Below, one piece after another: positions 34,415-43,142 of a DNA stretch of 54,622 nucleotides. Both the position numbers and the translations under genes were made by a program. This DNA comes from MAG-120531 sp038125995 (GTDB lineage Bacteria; Bacteroidota; Bacteroidia; Flavobacteriales; Flavobacteriaceae): assembly GCA_038125995.1 (NCBI GenBank), contig JAYPEX010000012.1:1-54622 (forward strand), in the 5' to 3' direction. The notes beneath the pieces were generated by a model. That model was not told the origin of the DNA. It ran no database searches and was given only the letters and a program-made list of their open reading frames with translations. Position 1 is the first letter of the stretch. Each line of letters begins with the position of its first letter.

Positions 34415-35595
34415 AAAAGTTAGTCATTGCATACAGTGGAGGGTTGGACACCTCATATTGCGCTAAGAGTTTATCCAATGAAGGTTATGAGGTTCACGCT
34501 GTATCGGTTAACACCGGAGGATTTTCCAAAGAAGAAATTGCTGATATTGAATCTAAGGCGCTTGCCTTAGGTGCACATACCTACGTATCGATCGATGCCG
34601 TTCAAACATTTTACGACAAAGTTGTCAAATACCTCATCTACGGAAATGTATTGAAGAATAACACTTATCCATTATCAGTTAGTGCGGAACGCATTGTTCA
34701 AGCCATCGAAATTGCCAATTACGCCAATGAAATTGGAGCGGAATACATCGCCCACGGATCTACCGGCGCCGGAAATGATCAGGTTCGCTTTGATTTGATC
34801 TTTAGCATTATCGCTCCAGAAAAGAACATCATTACTCCAATTAGAGATCATACACTCACTAGAGAACAAGAAATTCAGTACCTCAAAGAAAATGGAATTG
34901 ACTATCCATGGGAAAAGGCTAAGTACTCGATCAACAGAGGACTTTGGGGAACATCTGTTGGGGGAGTGGAGACCTTAACTTCTAAAGATGCGCTGCCAGA
35001 GGAGGCTTATCCTTCTCCATTAAGCGCATCGGGCTCAAGAAAAATTAAATTGACCTTTGAAAAAGGAGAGTTAGTGGCTCTTGATGGAACGAAAGACAGT
35101 CCACTCAACAATATTGTGGCGCTAGAAGCAATTGCTTCTGCCTATGCCATTGGTAGAGATATTCACGTTGGTGATACCATTATTGGAATCAAAGGTAGAG
35201 TTGGTTTTGAGGCTGCTGCTGCCCTTGTGATCATCAAAGCACACCACTTATTGGAAAAACACTGTTTGAGTAAATGGCAACAACATCAAAAAGAAAGTCA
35301 TGGAAACTTCTATGGCATGCTCTTACACGAAGGTCAGTATTTAGATCCAGTGATGAGAAATATCGAAGCCTTCCTAACAGATACTCAAAAGAATGTAAGT
35401 GGCGATGTCTTTGTGAGTCTTCACCCCTATCGTTTCACTTTAGATGGTATCGAATCCAAGCACGATTTGATGAGTGCTAAGTTTGGATCCTATGGAGAAG
35501 AAAACAAAGCATGGACTGCTGATGATGCCAAAGGATTTATCAAAATAACAGCAAATGCTGGAAAAATATACAAACAAGTCAACACAGATGATTAA
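34411..35595 (+). CDS. argG: Argininosuccinate synthase
   Basis: This enzyme joins citrulline and aspartate using ATP. The PP-loop motif AYSGGLDTSYC lies at residues 6-16, with AHGSTGAGNDQVRF and YSINRGLWGTSVGG further on. The 394-residue length is normal for the family. It overlaps the GNAT gene by four bases and argC by eight, so coupling in the operon is tight. Confidence 0.97.
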   Translation: MKKLVIAYSGGLDTSYCAKSLSNEGYEVHAVSVNTGGFSKEEIADIESKALALGAHTYVSIDAVQTFYDKVVKYLIYGNVLKNNTYPLSVSAERIVQAIEIANYANEIGAEYIAHGSTGAGNDQVRFDLIFSIIAPEKNIITPIRDHTLTREQEIQYLKENGIDYPWEKAKYSINRGLWGTSVGGVETLTSKDALPEEAYPSPLSASGSRKIKLTFEKGELVALDGTKDSPLNNIVALEAIASAYAIGRDIHVGDTIIGIKGRVGFEAAAALVIIKAHHLLEKHCLSKWQQHQKESHGNFYGMLLHEGQYLDPVMRNIEAFLTDTQKNVSGDVFVSLHPYRFTLDGIESKHDLMSAKFGSYGEENKAWTADDAKGFIKITANAGKIYKQVNTDD

Positions 35596-36562
35596 AGCAG
35601 GAATTATTGGAGGATCAGGATATACTGGAGGAGAACTCATTCGAATTCTAGACCAGCATCCAGCAGTTGAAATCGATTTTATTTACAGCACCACACGTTC
35701 TGGCAAAAAGGTAAGTTCAGCGCATCCAGATCTTATCGGAAGAACAGAATATGTTTTTACAGGAGCGGTTAATTTAGAAGTAGATGTCGTATTTCTGTGT
35801 CTTGGACACGGTAATTCTCTAAGCTTTTTAAAAGAGAATAACTTTTCTGATCACACTAAGATTATTGATTTAAGTACTGACTTTAGAGCAAAAAAAGATG
35901 CTGAATTTTTAGGAAGGACCTTTGTATATGGACTTCCAGAAAATCACAAGACTGCTATTGAAAATGCTAACGCCATTGCCAATCCAGGCTGTTTTGCAAC
36001 AGCGCTTCAACTTTCTTTAGCCCCATTAGCTTCAAAAAAAATGATTACATCAGAAGTTCATATCAATGCGACCACTGGAAGTACTGGTGCTGGCATTAAA
36101 CCTTCAGACACTACTCATTTTAGTTGGAGAACAAGCTCAGTTTCTTGGTACAAAGCCTTTAATCATCAACACCTAAACGAAGTTGGAGAGCAGCTTACAG
36201 CCCTCAATGATGCTACACCAGAATTATTGTTTATCCCTAACAGAGGAAATTTCACCAGAGGGATTTTTGCAACGGTTTATACGGAATTTGATGGGACTAT
36301 AGTAGATGCCAATGAATTGTATTCCAACTACTACAAAAATGCTCCTTTCACTCATTTGACAGAGGAACCCATTCACCTCAAACAAGTGGTGAACACCAAT
36401 AATTGTCATCTTCATTTGATGAAACACAAAAAGTATTTAATGATTACTGCAGCCATAGACAACCTTTTAAAAGGAGCCTCTGGACAAGCCGTTCAAAATA
36501 TGAATCTTATCTTCGGATTGGAAGAAGATATGGGATTACAACTCAAACCAATAGCATTTTAA
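35588..36562 (+). CDS. argC: N-acyl-gamma-glutamyl-phosphate reductase
   Basis: This 324-residue NADPH enzyme reduces acylglutamyl phosphate to the semialdehyde. It has the Rossmann motif GIIGGSGYTGGEL and the catalytic Cys in NPGCFATALQLSLAPL, followed by TGSTGAG. I place the start at 35588 (MIKAGIIGGSG), overlapping argG by eight bases; an upstream in-frame ATG at 35555 would add 11 residues that do not belong to the family. Confidence 0.96.
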   Translation: MIKAGIIGGSGYTGGELIRILDQHPAVEIDFIYSTTRSGKKVSSAHPDLIGRTEYVFTGAVNLEVDVVFLCLGHGNSLSFLKENNFSDHTKIIDLSTDFRAKKDAEFLGRTFVYGLPENHKTAIENANAIANPGCFATALQLSLAPLASKKMITSEVHINATTGSTGAGIKPSDTTHFSWRTSSVSWYKAFNHQHLNEVGEQLTALNDATPELLFIPNRGNFTRGIFATVYTEFDGTIVDANELYSNYYKNAPFTHLTEEPIHLKQVVNTNNCHLHLMKHKKYLMITAAIDNLLKGASGQAVQNMNLIFGLEEDMGLQLKPIAF

Positions 36563-36572
36563 TTTAAGAGCC

Positions 36573-37373
36573 ATGAAAATAGCCATCATCGGAGCAGGAA
36601 ATTTAGGAAAATCTATCGCCAAGGGAATTTTAAATTCCAATGGAGCAACTCATATGTTTCTCACTAAGAGAAATACGCGATCCATAAAAGATTATGAAAG
36701 TTACGGAAATGTAACTGTGACTTCAGATAATAAAAAAGCAGTTAAGAAATCTGACATCTTAATTTTTGCTTTGCAGCCTAGTCAAATGAAATCTGTTTTG
36801 GAAGAAATCAAGAAAGAACTTACCGATAAACACGTGATTATCTCTACCGCTGCAGGACTTGAAATCGATCAAATAGAACAATTAATCGGGAGTGATAAGC
36901 ATCTGTTAAGAGCCATGCCTAATACTGCCATTTCAGTTGGTGAATCCATGACCTGTATTTGCAGCAACAGTAAAGGAGAATCTCGAGTAGAACTCGCTGA
37001 GGCCATATTCAATAGAATGGGGTCTTCTATGATCATTCCTGAACATTTGATGCAAGCTGCAACAGTGATCTGTGCCTCTGGTATTGCTTTTTGGATGCGT
37101 CTCATCAGAGCGACGACTCAAGGAGCTGTTCAATTGGGATTTGAAGCTGAAGAAGCTCACGAATTAGCTGTAAAGACCTGTAGTGGTGCTGCTAAACTCC
37201 TAGTAGAATCAAATTCTCATCCTGAAGCTGAAATCGACAAGGTAACCACTCCAAGAGGTTGTACCATTGAAGGTTTAAACCAAATGGAACACGAGGGATT
37301 GAGCTCTGCTCTGATTAAAGGTTTGCAACGTTCCTATGAAAAAATTAACAACATTAAATCGAACCAACTCTAA
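36573..37373 (+). CDS. proC: Pyrroline-5-carboxylate reductase
   Basis: This 266-residue enzyme makes proline from pyrroline-5-carboxylate. It has the N-terminal Rossmann motif IIGAGNLGKSIAKG and the C-terminal family signature around KVTTPRGCTIEGLNQME. It sits between argC and argD, so proline synthesis is co-expressed with arginine synthesis. Ten bases separate it from argC and three from argD. Confidence 0.94.
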   Translation: MKIAIIGAGNLGKSIAKGILNSNGATHMFLTKRNTRSIKDYESYGNVTVTSDNKKAVKKSDILIFALQPSQMKSVLEEIKKELTDKHVIISTAAGLEIDQIEQLIGSDKHLLRAMPNTAISVGESMTCICSNSKGESRVELAEAIFNRMGSSMIIPEHLMQAATVICASGIAFWMRLIRATTQGAVQLGFEAEEAHELAVKTCSGAAKLLVESNSHPEAEIDKVTTPRGCTIEGLNQMEHEGLSSALIKGLQRSYEKINNIKSNQL

Positions 37374-37376
37374 GCT

Positions 37377-38504
37377 ATGAAGCTATTTGATGTATACCCT
37401 CTTTACGATATTACCCCCGTTTCAGCACATGGAACTACAGTCATCGACAAAGATGGGGCACACTATTTAGATCTTTACGGAGGTCATGCGGTGATTTCAA
37501 TAGGTCATTCACATCCACATTATGTGAAACGACTTAAAGATCAGATCGATCTAATAGGATTTTATTCCAATGCGATTCAAAATCCGCTTCAAATTCAATT
37601 AGCAGAAAAACTCGGCAAGCTATCCAACTGTGAAGATTACCAATTATTTATGTGTAATTCTGGAGCTGAAGCCAATGAAAACGCCTTAAAAGTAGCTTCT
37701 TTTATCACTGAAAAAAAACGTGTCATCGCATTTAACAATGCATTTCACGGAAGAACTTCAGCTGCAGTAATGGCAACTGATAACCCAAAAATACAAGCTC
37801 CCATTAACGCTCAACAAGAAATGAGCTATCTTCCTTTTGAAAATGCTAAAGCTTTAGAAATTGAACTGGCTAAAGGTGATGTTTGTGCAATAATCATCGA
37901 GTGTATTCAAGGGGTAGGTGGATTGGACATGCCTTCTAAAGAATTCATGAATAGTATTGCCGAACTCTCTAAGAAATACGGAGCCCTAGTCATCGCTGAC
38001 GAAGTTCAGTCTGGTTATGGTAGATCTGGAAAGTTCTTCGCATTCCAACACTACGGCATCCAACCTGACATCATCACCATTGCCAAAGGAATGGGAAATG
38101 GTTTTCCAGTGGCTGGAGTCCTACTCGCTTCTCATATTAAACCTTGGATGGGAATGCTGGGAACGACCTTTGGTGGCAACCACCTAGCTTGTGCGGCATC
38201 ACTTGCCGTGTTGGAAGTGATCGAAAAAGAAAATTTGATAGAAAATGCCACTAGTTTGGAAGCTTACTTTAGATCAAAGGCAGAAGAACTACCTCAAATC
38301 AAAGCCCTCAAAGGAAGAGGACTCATGCTGGGAATGGAATTTGATTTTGAAGTTGCTGAACTAAGGAAGAAATTAATTTTAGATCATCATATTTTTACAG
38401 GTGCAGCAAGCAATAAAAATCTTCTCAGAATACTTCCAGCACTTAATATGACCAAACAAGCCATCGATCGCTTTTTCGATGCCTTAAAAATAGAACTCTC
38501 ATGA
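37377..38504 (+). CDS. argD: Acylornithine aminotransferase
   Basis: This 375-residue class III aminotransferase has NSGAEANENALKVA, the ADEVQSGYGRSG segment, and PLP lysine in TIAKGMGNGFPVAGV. It converts the acylated semialdehyde to N-acylornithine. Whether the acyl group is acetyl or succinyl depends on the rest of the pathway. Its stop overlaps argF' by four bases. Confidence 0.95.
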   Translation: MKLFDVYPLYDITPVSAHGTTVIDKDGAHYLDLYGGHAVISIGHSHPHYVKRLKDQIDLIGFYSNAIQNPLQIQLAEKLGKLSNCEDYQLFMCNSGAEANENALKVASFITEKKRVIAFNNAFHGRTSAAVMATDNPKIQAPINAQQEMSYLPFENAKALEIELAKGDVCAIIIECIQGVGGLDMPSKEFMNSIAELSKKYGALVIADEVQSGYGRSGKFFAFQHYGIQPDIITIAKGMGNGFPVAGVLLASHIKPWMGMLGTTFGGNHLACAASLAVLEVIEKENLIENATSLEAYFRSKAEELPQIKALKGRGLMLGMEFDFEVAELRKKLILDHHIFTGAASNKNLLRILPALNMTKQAIDRFFDALKIELS

Positions 38505-39436
38505 AAAAATTTACCACTATTAGCGATCTGAAGGATCTCAACACTGCTGTAGATGAGGCCATCGCTTTAAAAAAGAACCCCAGAGCTCATATAACCCTGG
38601 GTGAAGGAAAAACTGTAGGACTTCTGTTTTTTAACAAGAGTCTCAGAACGCGTTTGAGCACACAAAAAGCTGCCAATAATTTAGGAATGCACGTTATGGT
38701 GATGAATTTTGGAGAAGAAGCGTGGAATCTAGAATACGAAGATGGAACCATTATGGAAACCATTCGATCAGAACACGTTAAAGAAGCGGCTAAGGTCCTG
38801 TCTCAATACTGTGATATCATCTGTATTAGAGCTTTTGCTGGATTAGAAAACAAAGAAGAAGATCAGGCTGAACCAGTTCTGACGAATTTTATCAAATACG
38901 CGACGGTTCCAATCGTCAATTTGGAAAGTGCCACTGGTCACCCACTTCAAGCATTTGCTGACGCCATTACACTAAAAGAACAAAACTCCAAAAAGAGACC
39001 AAAGGTGGTTCTTTCTTGGGCACCACACCCAAAAGCGCTCCCTCATGCCGTTGCCAATTCATTTATCGAGATGATGCGCCTTCAAGATGCTGATTTCTGT
39101 ATTACCAATCCGAAAGGATACGATTTAGATCCTGAAATCACCAAAGGAATAGATATTTTTCACGATCAAGAAGCAGCACTTAAAGATGCGGACTTTGTTT
39201 ACGTTAAAAACTGGTGTTCTTTTGAAGATTACGGTAAAGTCAATATTTCCACAAGAGAATGGATGATGACCAAAGAAAAGTTAGGAGATGCTAAATTTAT
39301 GCACTGTCTTCCAATTCGAAGAAATATTGTCGCCGAAGATGCTGTTCTAGACAGTTACCAATCCTTAGTCATTGAGCAGGCTAACAACAGAACCTATTCA
39401 GCTCAATACGTATTAAAAACACTGTTGGAAAACTAA
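38501..39436 (+). CDS. argF': N-acylornithine carbamoyltransferase (ArgF' type)
   Basis: This 311-residue enzyme carbamoylates N-acylornithine instead of free ornithine. The carbamoyl-phosphate motif is FFNKSLRTRLSTQKAA (residues 43-58), and HCLPIRRN is near the C-terminus. It aligns by eye with Bacteroides N-succinylornithine transcarbamylase. The specificity residue is Pro90 there and Glu92 in Xanthomonas N-acetylornithine transcarbamylase; here the aligned residue is Ser90 in RSEH, matching neither. The acyl preference is therefore open. Confidence 0.93.
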   Translation: MKKFTTISDLKDLNTAVDEAIALKKNPRAHITLGEGKTVGLLFFNKSLRTRLSTQKAANNLGMHVMVMNFGEEAWNLEYEDGTIMETIRSEHVKEAAKVLSQYCDIICIRAFAGLENKEEDQAEPVLTNFIKYATVPIVNLESATGHPLQAFADAITLKEQNSKKRPKVVLSWAPHPKALPHAVANSFIEMMRLQDADFCITNPKGYDLDPEITKGIDIFHDQEAALKDADFVYVKNWCSFEDYGKVNISTREWMMTKEKLGDAKFMHCLPIRRNIVAEDAVLDSYQSLVIEQANNRTYSAQYVLKTLLEN

Positions 39437-39440
39437 ACCC

Positions 39441-40229
39441 ATGAAACAAAAACCCATACTATCCATTGTTAAAATTGGAGGTGCGATCATCGAAGATAGT
39501 AGTGCACTTAAAGCATTTCTCAAAGATTTTAGTACTATTCAAAGCCCTAAAATTCTAGTACATGGAGGAGGTAGAGATGCTTCTAAAATGGAAGAACGTT
39601 TAGGAATTGAAACCCAAATGCATCAGGGAAGAAGAATTACTTCTGCCGAGAGTTTGGAGGTCATCTCAATGGTTTATGCTGGTAAAACTAACAAAACAAT
39701 TGTCGCATTACTTCAATCGATGGAATGCAATGCGATCGGACTTAGTGGAGCAGATGCCAATTGCATCAAATCTCATAAGCGAACAGGAACGGAGATCGAC
39801 TATGGGTTTGTAGGGGATATCGATGAAGTCAATGCTGATCACATTGGTGCTTTAATCGATCATTTTTGCCCTGTATTTTGTGCGATTACCCACGATGGAA
39901 AAGGACAGTTGTTAAATACCAACGCCGATACTATTGCCGCTGCTATTGCTACAGCTATGAGTAACACCTATCAAGTGAATCTCTATTACTGCTTTGAAAA
40001 ACAAGGAGTGCTTTTAGATATTGACAAACCAGAGAGTCTCGTAAAGTCCCTCAACAAAAATTATTACAGAGAATTATTAGATCAAGGAGTTATTGCCGCT
40101 GGAATGATTCCAAAGCTTCAAAACTGTTTTGACGCCCTAGATAAAGGAGTCCATCAGGTAGTGATAGGTCCCAACACCCTCTTTAGAGAAACAAGTACTA
40201 ATTATACCAAAATTACAGCAGCATCATGA
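39441..40229 (+). CDS. argB: N-acylglutamate kinase
   Basis: This 262-residue amino-acid kinase has VKIGGAIIE at the N-terminus, VHGGGRDASKM and NTNADTIAAAIA. It phosphorylates N-acylglutamate. The substrate-binding segment reads GRRITSAESLEVI, slightly off the GLRVTD of the acetyl-specific enzymes, which would fit a different acyl group but does not prove it. It overlaps argE by four bases. Confidence 0.94.
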   Translation: MKQKPILSIVKIGGAIIEDSSALKAFLKDFSTIQSPKILVHGGGRDASKMEERLGIETQMHQGRRITSAESLEVISMVYAGKTNKTIVALLQSMECNAIGLSGADANCIKSHKRTGTEIDYGFVGDIDEVNADHIGALIDHFCPVFCAITHDGKGQLLNTNADTIAAAIATAMSNTYQVNLYYCFEKQGVLLDIDKPESLVKSLNKNYYRELLDQGVIAAGMIPKLQNCFDALDKGVHQVVIGPNTLFRETSTNYTKITAAS

Positions 40230-41290
40230 AGGAGCTTTTAAAAAAACAAGCCGTTGACCTGCTCAAAGATTTGATCAGCACTCAATCTTTTTCATCTGAA
40301 GAAGAAGGAACTGCTGCGCTTATTATCGCTTGGTTGGAATCCCACCAGATTTCTTATAAGCGTCAAAAGAGCAATATTTACGCTTTTAACAAATACTACC
40401 AGGAGGGAAAACCATTACTCCTATTAAACTCACATCACGATACCGTAAAACCGAACACTGCCTATACCAGAGACCCCTTCAGTCCTGATGTTGAAGGAGA
40501 TGTACTATACGGTTTAGGGTCCAATGATGCTGGCGGTTGTTTGGTATCTCTATTGGCGACCTTTGCCTATTTTTACGACAAGAAAGACCTCAATCACAAT
40601 ATTGTAATTATAGCCTCAGCAGAGGAAGAGAATTCTGGCCCAAATGGACTCAACTCCATGATGGAAACACTTCCAAAAATTGATGTGGCCATCGTTGGAG
40701 AACCAACCCTCATGGATCTGGCTATTGCTGAAAAAGGATTGGTGGTTTTTGATGCTGAAGTTTCAGGAACACCTTCTCATGCAGCACATCCAAATAGCAA
40801 CAACGCTATTTACAATACCATTTCTGTATTGGAATGGTTTAAGAATTATAAATTTGAAAAAGAGTCAGAGCAATTAGGACCTGTTAAGTTAACGGTGACG
40901 CAAATCAATGCAGGACATCAACATAACGTAGTTCCTGCTCACGTCAATTTAGTAATTGATGTACGTGTGAACGATTGCTATACCAATCAAGAAATTGAAC
41001 AAATACTGACACAAAATGCTCCTTGCAAAATCAAAGCACGATCGCTTCGACTCAATTCATCGCGAATTGATCCGGATCATCCATTGGTGAAATCTGGAAA
41101 AGCATTAGGAAGGGGAACCTACGGATCTCCTACCCTTTCAGATCAAGCCGCACTCTACTGTCAATCGGTTAAATTAGGACCAGGAGATAGCAGAAGGTCA
41201 CATTCAGCAGATGAATTTATTTACATCTCTGAAATTGAAGAAGGAATCGACATTTACATCGCTCTTTTGGAGGGCTTTTTATTAAAATAA
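40226..41290 (+). CDS. argE: M20-family deacylase, N-acyl-citrulline/ornithine type
   Basis: This 354-residue zinc hydrolase has metal-site motifs LNSHHDTVKPN, LGSNDAGG and SAEEENSG, with EPTLMDLAIAEKGL following. In pathways using ArgF' the deacylase removes the acyl group from N-acylcitrulline, so this is the likely reaction. It sits between argB and argH in the operon. Confidence 0.92.
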   Translation: MKELLKKQAVDLLKDLISTQSFSSEEEGTAALIIAWLESHQISYKRQKSNIYAFNKYYQEGKPLLLLNSHHDTVKPNTAYTRDPFSPDVEGDVLYGLGSNDAGGCLVSLLATFAYFYDKKDLNHNIVIIASAEEENSGPNGLNSMMETLPKIDVAIVGEPTLMDLAIAEKGLVVFDAEVSGTPSHAAHPNSNNAIYNTISVLEWFKNYKFEKESEQLGPVKLTVTQINAGHQHNVVPAHVNLVIDVRVNDCYTNQEIEQILTQNAPCKIKARSLRLNSSRIDPDHPLVKSGKALGRGTYGSPTLSDQAALYCQSVKLGPGDSRRSHSADEFIYISEIEEGIDIYIALLEGFLLK

Positions 41291-41296
41291 ACGACT

Positions 41297-42580
41297 ATGA
41301 AACTCTGGGATAAAGGACTCGCAACAGACAAAAAAATTGATCAATTCACCGTTGGAAACGACCGTGAATTGGACTTGCAACTAGCTGCATACGATGTGAT
41401 TGCTTCACGCGCACATGCACGTATGCTCACCAGGATTGGGCTGATCACCGAAAGCGAATTCGAAGAATTGAATGGTGGATTAAACGAAATTGCAAAATCA
41501 ATTGAAGAGGGTGAATTTACCATTGAAGACGATTTTGAGGATATGCATTCTAAAATAGAATACGTTCTCACTGAAAAGTTAGGTGATACCGGTAAAAAAA
41601 TTCATGCCGCACGTTCGAGAAACGACCAAGTCCTAGTAGCCTCACAGCTGTATCTCAAGGCAGAGCTAACAGCTGTAAAAGAAGAAATCAAAGAACTCTT
41701 CGATCTATTGATCCAACTAGCTGATCAGTACAAAGGAGACCTCATGCCCGGATACACCCACCTTCAAGTAGCAATGCCCTCCTCTTTTGGATTGTGGTTC
41801 TCAGCCTATGCAGAGAGTTTGATCGATGACATTCACTTTGTCAATGCGGCTCTAAAAGTCTGTGATCAAAATCCTTTAGGATCTGCAGCTGGTTACGGTT
41901 CCTCTTTTCCAATAGACAGAGCGATGACCACCGAGGAATTGAAGTTTAAAACCCTTAAATACAATGTGGTTGCTGCTCAAATGGGTAGAGGAAAAACAGA
42001 GAAATCCTCAGCTTTTGCATTGAGTTCTGTCGCTGGAACCCTTGGAAAAATGGCCATGGATATCTGTCTATATATGGGCCAAGACTTTAACTTTATATCC
42101 TTCCCGGATGAACTCACTACAGGATCGAGCATCATGCCTCATAAAAAGAATCCTGATGTTTTTGAACTCATTAGAGGAAAGTGCAACAAACTTCAAGCCG
42201 TTCCTAATCAATTGACAATGATGCTTGTCAATCTTCCATCGGGTTACCACAGAGATTTACAGCTCTTGAAAGAAATCATCGTTCCGTCGATTCAAGAATT
42301 GCGTTCATGTATCGAAATGATGCGATTTAGCCTCAAAGACATTCAACCTCGCAAAAACATCACTGACGATGCTAAATACGACTATATTTTTAGCGTAGAT
42401 ACCCTAAACGAACTCGTAAAGTCTGGAATGCCTTTTAGAGATGCCTACAAGAAAATGGGTATGGATATTGAAATGGGAAAGTACGATCCCAAAAGAGATT
42501 TAAATCACACTCATATTGGATCTATAGGACAACTGTGCTTAGAGGAAATCAAAGCAAAAATGGAAAAAGCGTTAGTTTAA
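41297..42580 (+). CDS. argH: Argininosuccinate lyase
   Basis: The 427-residue enzyme of the fumarase/aspartase superfamily carries out the last step to arginine and fumarate. It has IHAARSRNDQVLVASQLYL, PGYTHLQVAMPSSFG, and the signature loop GSSIMPHKKNPDVFEL with the catalytic Ser. It ends the operon and overlaps the convergent tspO by nine bases, leaving no room for an independent terminator. Confidence 0.96.
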   Translation: MKLWDKGLATDKKIDQFTVGNDRELDLQLAAYDVIASRAHARMLTRIGLITESEFEELNGGLNEIAKSIEEGEFTIEDDFEDMHSKIEYVLTEKLGDTGKKIHAARSRNDQVLVASQLYLKAELTAVKEEIKELFDLLIQLADQYKGDLMPGYTHLQVAMPSSFGLWFSAYAESLIDDIHFVNAALKVCDQNPLGSAAGYGSSFPIDRAMTTEELKFKTLKYNVVAAQMGRGKTEKSSAFALSSVAGTLGKMAMDICLYMGQDFNFISFPDELTTGSSIMPHKKNPDVFELIRGKCNKLQAVPNQLTMMLVNLPSGYHRDLQLLKEIIVPSIQELRSCIEMMRFSLKDIQPRKNITDDAKYDYIFSVDTLNELVKSGMPFRDAYKKMGMDIEMGKYDPKRDLNHTHIGSIGQLCLEEIKAKMEKALV

Positions 42581-43045
42581 ATTCCAAATACCGATATTGA
42601 GTACGGTAGCAAAAGCCACCCAAAGGATATAGGGTATCAGCAAATAAGCAGCTGTCTTATTGACGACCTTAAACCACTTAAACGTAAAGATGAGCAGTAT
42701 CAAAAGTGCTAATATTACAAGAAGACCTCCCAGAATGGAGTGAAGTCCAAAAAACACAATACTCCAAAGTGCATTGAGAAGTAGTTGAAACAAAAAGTGA
42801 TAAAGCGCTGTTTTAACCCAAATATGATGAAAGCCTCTGTTCCATACGATTCCGACGGAGACACCCATCAAGATATACAGGAGGGTCCAGACCGGTGAGA
42901 ACAACGCATTTGGGGGTGTAAAAAACGGCTTATTGATGGTATCATACCAATCTGAAATTGAATCTATTACAGCAAGACTGGACAAAAAGCCAACGAGAAG
43001 GCAAGTCATTACTGCAATTCCAATATTAAGGTAGCGTTTCATCAT
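42572..43045 (-). CDS. tspO: TspO/MBR family membrane protein
   Basis: This 157-residue protein has five membrane helices. The family motifs INKPFFTPPNALFSPVWTLLY (residues 38-58) and LWVAFATVLNIGIWNLN (C-terminus) are intact. TspO proteins bind porphyrins and related ligands and are tied to oxidative and light responses. The gene is transcribed alone, opposite to both neighbours. An 18-base dyad lies just before its start. Confidence 0.93.
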   Translation of the reverse strand: MMKRYLNIGIAVMTCLLVGFLSSLAVIDSISDWYDTINKPFFTPPNALFSPVWTLLYILMGVSVGIVWNRGFHHIWVKTALYHFLFQLLLNALWSIVFFGLHSILGGLLVILALLILLIFTFKWFKVVNKTAAYLLIPYILWVAFATVLNIGIWNLN

Positions 43046-43049
43046 TTTC

Positions 43050-43067
43050 TGTGCTCTTGAGTACAGC
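43050..43067 (-). promoter_or_regulatory. 18-base dyad before tspO
   Basis: CTGTGCTC and GAGTACAG are inverted around a TT centre, with seven of eight positions paired. It lies five bases upstream of the tspO start, so a bound protein would block transcription or translation start. It is also within 50-70 bases of the mvaD promoter on the other strand. Confidence 0.4.
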
Positions 43068-43094
43068 TCTAAAATAACACTTTATTTTTATTAG

Positions 43095-43122
43095 TTGTTC
43101 TAATGATATAAAACTATCTTTG
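43095..43122 (+). promoter_or_regulatory. Promoter of the mvaD unit
   Basis: TTG (43095-43097) and a perfect TATCTTTG (43115-43122) are 17 bases apart. The transcript should start about 15 bases before the mvaD ATG. Confidence 0.6.
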
Positions 43123-43142
43123 TTTTTTATAGAATTTGTCAG

